Shown piece by piece: positions 26,701 through 35,700 of a DNA stretch of 64,000 nucleotides. The stretch is from Stomorhina lunata (lineage: Eukaryota > Arthropoda > Insecta > Diptera > Rhiniidae). The stretch is from contig OW121742.1 in NCBI GenBank assembly GCA_933228675.1, positions 109,834,493 through 109,898,492 of the forward strand, in the 5' to 3' direction. The position numbers and the translations under genes are program-made. Positions within the stretch are counted from its first letter, which is position 1, and the number at the start of each line of letters is the position of its first letter. The notes under the pieces are model-generated. The model ran no database searches. It was given only the letters and a program-made list of their open reading frames with translations, and was not told where the DNA came from.

Positions 26701-29700
26701 TGGAAAACTTGACCAAAGGAAGACATTTCTATAGAAAAGTTGACCAAAAGAAGACATTTCTATAGAAAAGTTGACAATAGGAAGACATTTCTATAGAAAA
26801 GTTGACAATAGGAAGACATTTCTATAGAAAAGTTGACGATAGGAAAACTTTACTATAGAAAAGTTTACGATAGGAAAACTTTACTATAGAAAAGTTGACG
26901 ATAGGAAAACTTTACTATAGAAAAGTTGACGATAGGAAGAATTTACTGCAGAAAAGTTAACGATAGGAAGACTTTACTATAGAAAAGTTGACGATAGGAA
27001 GACATTTATATAAAAAGATTTTTGGTGTCTTAAAATTTTTCTGTAGAAAAATTTTTCATTTTTTTTTTAGCAATACTTAACTTTTTGACAAAGATTGCTT
27101 TTCGGGAATAACCGACATTAATGGGGCTATTTTTTTTTTTTTTTTGCTATTTGTTTGTTTTTGATTGACCAATAAAATTTAAATAAAAATCCAATTAAAT
27201 TACATATTTCTAGTCTCGTCATTACTTCCCTATCAATTGCAAAATCATGATTTATTGTAATTAAAATAAAATTTATAGTTTTAAAGCAAAATCATCATTC
27301 TTTTAAATTAAAATCTTTTCAGCATTTCTCCATTTAGAAAAAACTATAACCAAAATAATAGATTTTTTTATTTCAGTTTAAAAAACATCTAAACAAATAA
27401 ATGAACTCATCACGATTACAGTCACGATTTGCTTAATTACTTTTCAAATAAAAAATCAATAAAACAAATTGTTAACAAACGCAAAATAAAACAATATAAA
27501 AATGTTTAAAAATATTCTAATATTTTTTCTAAATATTTAAATATTTGTATGTAATAAATAAAGTTAATGAAAATGACCTTGAAACTCATCACTTTAAATC
27601 ACAACTAATTTAAGTTGAATATTTCAAATTCCCACGATTTGAAATGAATTCGATTTTCATCATAAGACAAGTTAAGTTATTCTTCTAGACACACACAAGT
27701 TATACGAATAAATGAATGAAGTATTTAAAACTATTTCAAGATTATGTTGATTTTCACAACTTCAATCTTTTAAAGTAGATTTAATGGCAACTAAATATTT
27801 AAGTAAACTTAACAACAAATGTATAGAATTTCTTATTTATTTTATTGACAATGAGATAAATAGAATTGACAAATAAGAAAGACTGATAGAGGGACAGACA
27901 TTAACACTGACAGATGTATTTGTTACATTCATGTTAATTGGCATCAATAAGTTAAGTTGAAGGCAATTTTGTTAAATTTGTAACAAAAAAAAAACAACAA
28001 ACAAACAAAAATAAAGACTAATACTTGAAAAACAACATACCATAAGATATAGGCTTAGCTAGAGACCAAGATATAGACTAAAATATAGACTTAGCTGAGG
28101 CATACCTTATCTAAAATATAAAGACATTTCTATTGAAGAATTGAAGATAGACAAACATTTCTATAGAAAAGTTGACCAAATGAAGTCATTTCTATAGAAA
28201 AGTTGACCAAACGAAGATATTTCTATAGAAAACTTGATCCAACGAAGACATTTCCATAGAAAAGTTGACCAAAGGAAGACATTTCTATAGAAAATTTGAC
28301 CAAAGAAAGACATTTCTATAAAAAAGTTGACCAAAGGGAGTCATTTCTACAGAAAAAATGACCAAAGGAAGTCATTTCTATAAAAAAGTTGATCAAAAGA
28401 ATATATTTCTATAAGAAAGCTGACCTAACGAAGACATTTCTATAGAAAAGTTGTCCAAAGAAATACATTGCTATAGAAAAGTTGACCAAAGGGAGACATT
28501 TCTATAAAAACTTTACCATAGGAAGACATTTATATAGAAAAGTTGACCAAAGGAAAACATTTCTTTAGAAAAGTTGACCAAAGGAAGTCATTTCTATAGA
28601 AAAGTTGACCAAAGGAAAACATTCCTCTACATAAGTTGACCAAAGGAAGACATTCCTGTACATAAGTTGACCAAAGGAAGACCTTCCTGTACATAAGTTG
28701 ACCAAAAGAAGACATTTCTGTAGAAAAGTTGACCAAAGGAAGACATTTTTATAAAAAAGTTAACCAAAAGAAGACATTTCTATAGGAAAGTTGACCAAAG
28801 GAAGACATTCCTGTACAAAAGTTGACCAAATGAAGACATTTCTATAGAAATGTTGACGATGGGAAGACATTTCTATAGAAAAGTTGATGATAGGCAAACA
28901 TTTGTACAGAAAAGTTGACGATAGACAAACATTGTTATAGAAAATTAGACGATAAGAAGACATTTCTATAAATGTCTTCCTATCGTCAACTTTTCTATAG
29001 AAATGTCTTCCTATCGTCAACTTTTCTATAGAAATGTCTTCCTATCGTCAACTTTTCTATAGAAATGTCTTCCTGTCGTAAACTTTTCTATATAAATGTC
29101 TTAATATCGTCAACTTTTCTATAACAAAGTGTTCCTTTGGTCAACTTTTCTATAACAAAGTGTTCCTTTGGTCAACTTTTCTATAGAAAAGTCTTCCTTT
29201 GGTCAACTTTTCTATAAAAAAGTCTTCCTTTGGTCAACTTTTCTATAGGAAAGTCTTCCTTTGGTCAACTTTTCTATAGAAAAGTCTTCCTTTGGTCAAC
29301 TTTTCTATAGAAAAGTCTTCCTAGAAATGTCTTCCTTTGGTCAACTTTTCTTTAGAAATGTCTTCCTTTGGTAAACTTTTCTTTAGAAATGTCTTCCTTT
29401 GGCCAACTTTTCTTTAAAAATGTCTTCCTTTGGTCAACTTTTCTTTAGAAATGTCTTCCTTTGGTCAACTTTTCTATAGAAAAGTCTTCCTTTGGTCAAC
29501 TTTTCTATAGAAAAGTCTTCCTTTGGTCAACTTTTCTATAGAAAAGTCTTCCTTTGGTCAACTTTTCTATAGAAAAGTCTTCCTTTGGTCAACTTTTCTA
29601 TAGAAAAGTCTTCCTTTGGTCAACTTTTTTATAGAAAAGTCTTCCTTTGGTCAACTTTTCTATAGAAAAGTCTTCCTTTGGTCAACTTTTCTATTGAAAA

Positions 29701-32700
29701 GACTTCCTTTGGTCAACGTTTCTATAGAAAAGTCTTCCTTTGGTCAACTTTTCTATAGAAAAGTCTTCCTAGAAATGTCTTCCTTTGGTCAACTTTTCTT
29801 TAGAAATGTCTTCCTTTGGTCAACTTTTCTTTAGAAATGTCTTCCTTTGGCCAACTTTTTTTAAAAATGTCTTCCTTTGGTCAACTTTTCTTTAGAAATG
29901 TCTTCCTTTCGTCAACTTTTCTATACAAAATTCTTCCTTTGGTCAGCTTTTCTAAAGAAATATCTTCCTTTGGTCAACTTTTCTATAAAAATGTCTTGCA
30001 TTGGTCAACTTTTCTATAGAAATGTCTTGCTCTGCTCAACTTTTCTATAGAAATGTCTTCCTTTGGTCAACTTTTCTTTAGAAATGTCTTCCTTTGGTCA
30101 ACTTTTCTATAGAAATGTTTTCCTTTGGTCAACTTTTCTATATAAGTGTCTTTCGTTGGTCAACTTTTCTATAGAAATGTATTTCTTGGGTCAACTTTTC
30201 TTTACAAAAGTCTTCCTTTGGTCAGCTTTTGTAAAGAAATATCTTCCTTTGGTCAACTTTTCTATAAAAATGTCTTGCATTGGTCAACTTTTCTATAGAA
30301 ATGTCTTGCTTTGCTCAACTTTTCTATAGAAAAGTCTTCCTTTGGTCAACTTTTCGATAGAAATGTCTTTCTTTTGTCATTGTTTTTGTAGAGATGTCTT
30401 TCTTCAGTCATCTTTTCTATAGAAAAGTCTTCATTTGTTCAACTTTTCTTAAGAAATGACTTCCTAACTAAGTTTTGGTGCTAAAGTCTACATATGTATG
30501 TAGATTGAAGCGCAGATTTAGAAATATTTTATATTTTTTCATATTTGCTTTAGTTTTTAATCAAAAAATTTTTAAATTAAAAACTCGATTGCCATAATTT
30601 TATGAAAAAGTAGGAAAACATGAAACATTAGACAATTTGTCTTTTGAAATTTATTGTATAATCGTACGAATTCAATTAACACATATTTTCTTGAAGACAT
30701 TTAGCAATTTTTCGCAATTTTCATAATTTTTTAATTTTACTTTTTTAATAAAAATTTTATCTATAAGAGTTAAGTAAATGATTATGAAGAAAAATGTAAA
30801 AATAACTTTCATAAAAAGCAAGATAAAATTCATTAAAGAAAATGTAAAGAAAATTTATTTCCCGTTTTCAAACAACTAATGACAAATTAAGGAAAACTTA
30901 AATGATGTTCAAACAAGACTTGTTTGAAGTTGGAAATCAATGATGTAACATCATGGGTTTGAACATAAATAAGGCATGTTAGAGTAATTTTTTTTATCAA
31001 TTTGAACTTTTAAAGGCTAAAATAATTTGTTAAATGATCAAAATCGTTTAGATATTTTAACTACCTGTTTAACCAAATTTATTAACTAAAAGAAAATTAA
31101 AAAAGATATAAGAAAAACCTGTCACCTTTGCAAAAAAATGAAAATGTTAAACTAAACGAATGATTTAAATGAAAAGTTACACCCCAGAAAACTAGACTTT
31201 CAAAATGATCATAATGATCATTTTGATCATCATGATGATGATAATAGTGATGACAAGTTGTTAACACAGACTATAAAAACCATCATAAAACCATAATATT
31301 GAAACACGAGATGTTGCAAGTTGAACAAAAACAAAAACTACCAACAACAGCAACAGCAACAATCGTAATATCATCTCAAGTAGTTGCCACAAAAAAAAAA
31401 CAAATACACACGTCTCTTACTTATGAAAACAATAAGACTTGAAGAAGAAATATGTAAAAAACTCTATAATAAAGAAATAGAAAAAATATAAATAATTGCA
31501 AAAGAAAATCAGCTTTAACACGATCATCATCCTCAACATCAGCAGCGGCAGCAGCAAAAACAGCCTCATCTTCATGAGCTTCAATGTGATTTTTTTTTTC
31601 ATTTTCAACATTTGCTAAATTGCCACATTATGTAATGTTGCTGTTGCTGACGCTTGCTGCATGCTTCATGCGGTACTTGTTTGAGTAAGAAAATTACTTT
31701 GTGATTTTTATTGTTGTTGGTCTTAAAAAAACTAAGCAATTTTATACCAAAATTCAAAAAAATTTGGGCAATAATTTCACACGAGTTTATTCACTTTTAC
31801 AAGAAAAGATTTTAAGCAAATGAATGTAAATTAAGGAAGAATAATTTCCTAGAAAAAAAAACACAAAATTTGTTCATTAACAAAAAAATCAGGTCAATAT
31901 AACAATTATTTACCCAAATAACAATTATTTACATCATGTAAATAATGAAAAAAGTTGAGCAATTTCTTGAGATACTTTAGACATAAAATAAGATATAATA
32001 ATTTAATTAAAAATCAATTGTTTACATTATTTACCTCATGTAAACATTGTGTAAATAGCGCAAATATTACCACAAACATAATTTTCTATGTCGAAATGGC
32101 AATATTTAGTCACCAAAAGAAAATAATCAATTGTTTACATGTACACACTGTGTCAATTATGTAAATTTACAAATACAAAATCTAAAAAACTTATTGAGTT
32201 CCCTTAAAAAGTACGTAATATTAAAGAATTTAAGTTAAAAGCAATTGTTTACATTATTTACCTCATGTAAACAATGTGTAAATAATGTAAATATTGACAC
32301 TAAACTAATTTCCCATATCAAAACAAAAATATATGTTCATCAAGAGAAAAAACTCAACTGTTTACATTATTTACCTTATGTAAACATTATGTAAAACATG
32401 TTAATATTACCACAAAAATAATTTTCTATGTCAAAATGGCAATATTAAAGAAAAAACTCAATTGCTTACATTATTTACCTCATGTAAAAAACATCTCAAT
32501 AATGTAGATTAGGACAGAAAAATAATTTCCTCCCTTAAAATTAAAAAATTTCTTTATTTCCAGAAAAATCAGGTCAATAAAACAATAATTAACACTTAAT
32601 TTACTCAATGTAAACAATTAAAAAGTCTGAAAAAATTATTGAGTTCCCTTAAAAATTACATAAAATTAAAAAATCTTAGTTAAAATCAATTGTTTACATT

Positions 32701-35700
32701 ATTTACCTCATATAAACAATGTGAAAATAATGTAAATATTGACATTAAAGAAAAAAACTCAATTGTTTACATTATATTCCTTATGTAAACATTTTGTAAA
32801 ACATGTAAATATTACAACAAAAATAATTTTCTATGTCAAAATGTCAATTTTTGTTCATTACAAGAAAAAACTCAATTGTTTACATTATTTACCTCATGTA
32901 AAAAACATCTCAATAATGTAGATTAGGACAGAAAAATAATTTCCTCCCTAAAAATTAAAAAATTTCTTTATTTCCAGAAAAATCAGGTCAATAAAACAAT
33001 AATTTACACTTAATTTACTCAATGTAAACAATTAAAAAGTCTGAAAAAATTATTGAGTTCCCTTAAAAATTACATAAAATTAAAGAATCTTAGTTAAAAT
33101 CAATTGTTTACATTATTTACCTCATGTAAACAATGTGTAAATAATGAAAATATTAACACAAACATTATTTCCTATGTCAAAATTCCAAAAATTGTTCATT
33201 AAAAGAAAAAACTCAATGGTTTACATTATTTACCTCATGTATATAAAGTGTCAATAATGTATTTTTGGCAGAAAAATAATTTTCTACCTAAAAATGACAA
33301 AATTTCTTTATTACTGCAAAAATCTGGTCAATATAACAATTATTTACATTTAATTTACCTCGTGTAAACAATGTGTAAATAATGTAAATATTAACACAAA
33401 CATTATTTCCTATGTCAAAATTCCAAAAATTGTTCATTAAAAGAAAAAACTGAATTATTTACATTATTTACCTCATGTATACAAAGTGTCAATAATGTAA
33501 ATTTTGGCCGAAAAATAATTTTCTACCTAAAAATGACAAAATTTCTTTATTACTGCAAAAATCAGGTCAATATAACAATTATTTACATTTAATTTACCTT
33601 GTGTAAACAATTCAAAAAATCTAAAAAATTTATTGAGTTCCCTCCAAAATCATATAATGTAAAATAATTTGAGTAAAAAATAATTTTTTACATGATTTAC
33701 CTCATGTTTCTCCAAAATCAGGTCAATATAACAATTATTTACATATAATTTACCTCATGTAAACAATTAAAAAATCGAAAAAAAAAATATTGAGATTCCA
33801 TAAAAATTACATAATATTAAAGAATCTTAGCAAAAAACAATTCCTTACATAATTTACATCATGTAAACATTGTGTAAAACATGTAAATATTACCCCAAAA
33901 ATAATTGTATATATCAAAATGGCAATATTTGTTCATTAAAAAAACTCAATTTTTTACTTTATTTACCTCAAAAAAAATACATGTAAAAAACATCTCAATA
34001 ATGTAGATTAGGACAGAAAAATAATTTCCTGCCTAAAAATTACAAAATTTCTTTATTTCGAGAAAAATCAGGTAAATAAAACAATTATTTACACTTAATT
34101 TACTCAATGTAAACAATTAAAAAGTCTGAAAAATCGATTGAGTTCCCTTAAAAATTAGATAATATTAAAGAATCTTAGTAAAAACCAATTGTTTTCATTA
34201 TTTACCTCATGTAAATAATGTAAATATTGACACAAAAATATGTTCCCATAACAAAACGACAATATTTTTCCATTAAAAGAAAAAACTCAATTCTTAACAT
34301 TAAATATTTAATAATTTACATATAATTTACCTCATGTAAACAATTAAAAAATCAAAAAAAAATTATCGAGATCCCTTAAAAGTTTCATAATCTTAATAAA
34401 TCTAAGTAAAAATCAATTGTTTACATTATTTACCTCATGTAAACATTGTGTAAATACTGTAAATTTTGACAGAAAAAGAATTTCCTACATAAAAATGACA
34501 AAATTTATTTATTACGAGACAAATCAGGCCAATATACCAATTATTTACATTTAATTTACCTCATGTAAACAATTGAAAAAATCTAAAAAAGTTATTGAGT
34601 TCCCTTAAAAATCACATAATGTAAAAGAATTTGAGTAAAAAATAATAGTTTACATGATTTACCTCATGTTTCTCCAAAATCAGGTCAATATAACAATTAT
34701 TTACATATAATTTACCTCATGTAAACAATTAAAAAATCGAAAAAAATATTGAGTTTCCTTAAAAATTACATAATATTAAAGAAACTTTGTAAAAACCAAT
34801 TGTTTACATAATTTACATCATGTATACAGTGTCATTAATGTAAATTGTCAAAAATTAATATATAATTTACCTCATGTAAACAATTAAAAAAAATATTGAG
34901 TTTCCTAAAAAATTACATAATATTAAAGAATTTAAGTAAAAAGCTATTGTTTGCATTACTTACCTCATGTAAACATCGTGTAAATAATGTAAATATTATC
35001 ACAACAATAATTTCCTATATCAAAATGACAATATTCGTTCTTTAAAAGAAAAAATTTAATTGTTTACATTATTTACCACTTGTAAACACAGTGTCAATAA
35101 TGTAAATTTTGACAGAAAAATAATTTCCTACCTAAAAATGACAAAATTTCTTTATTATGAGAAAAATTTGGTTAATAAAACAATTATTTACACCTAATTT
35201 ACTCCATGTAAACAATTAAAAAGTCTGAAAAATCTATTGAGTTCCCTTAAGAATTACATAATATTAAAGAACCTAAGTAAAAATTAATTGTTTACATTAT
35301 TTACCTCATGAAAACATCATTTAAATAAGGTAAATTTCGGCACAAAAAATATTTCCTACACGCACACATTGAAACTTTGTTTGATGGGTAAAAAATCACA
35401 GCCTATTTTCAGGAGCAATTAAAATTTGTTGAAAAATTTATTTTACAACTTTTTTTTATAACTTCTTTAATTCGCAAGATTTTGAAATATAGTTTTTAGA
35501 AAAAATTAGAAAAAATATCGGGCTTTATAATTCTTTTAAATTTTAGTGCGCATTTCTGCGCCATTTGAACAAAATTGATTACAAAATATGAAATCATTAT
35601 TTTAAGTAAAATTTCAATCTTAGCTATTTCTCGATAGAATTCCTAAGTGTACCCTGTAGAAAGTCCCCTGAGATATAGCTATCAAATATTTAATTTAGTA

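Noticed and set aside
21638..30329. Many 60-90 codon frames with repeated FGQLFYRKVFLWSTF-like sequence
   Set aside because: A 31-bp unit shifts frame each copy and happens to lack stops for about 250 bp. They are shadows of arrays D, E and F.
31417..31611. 64-codon Lys/Leu/Met-rich minus frame
   Set aside because: Low-complexity translation of AT-rich and CAG-repeat DNA in an intron.
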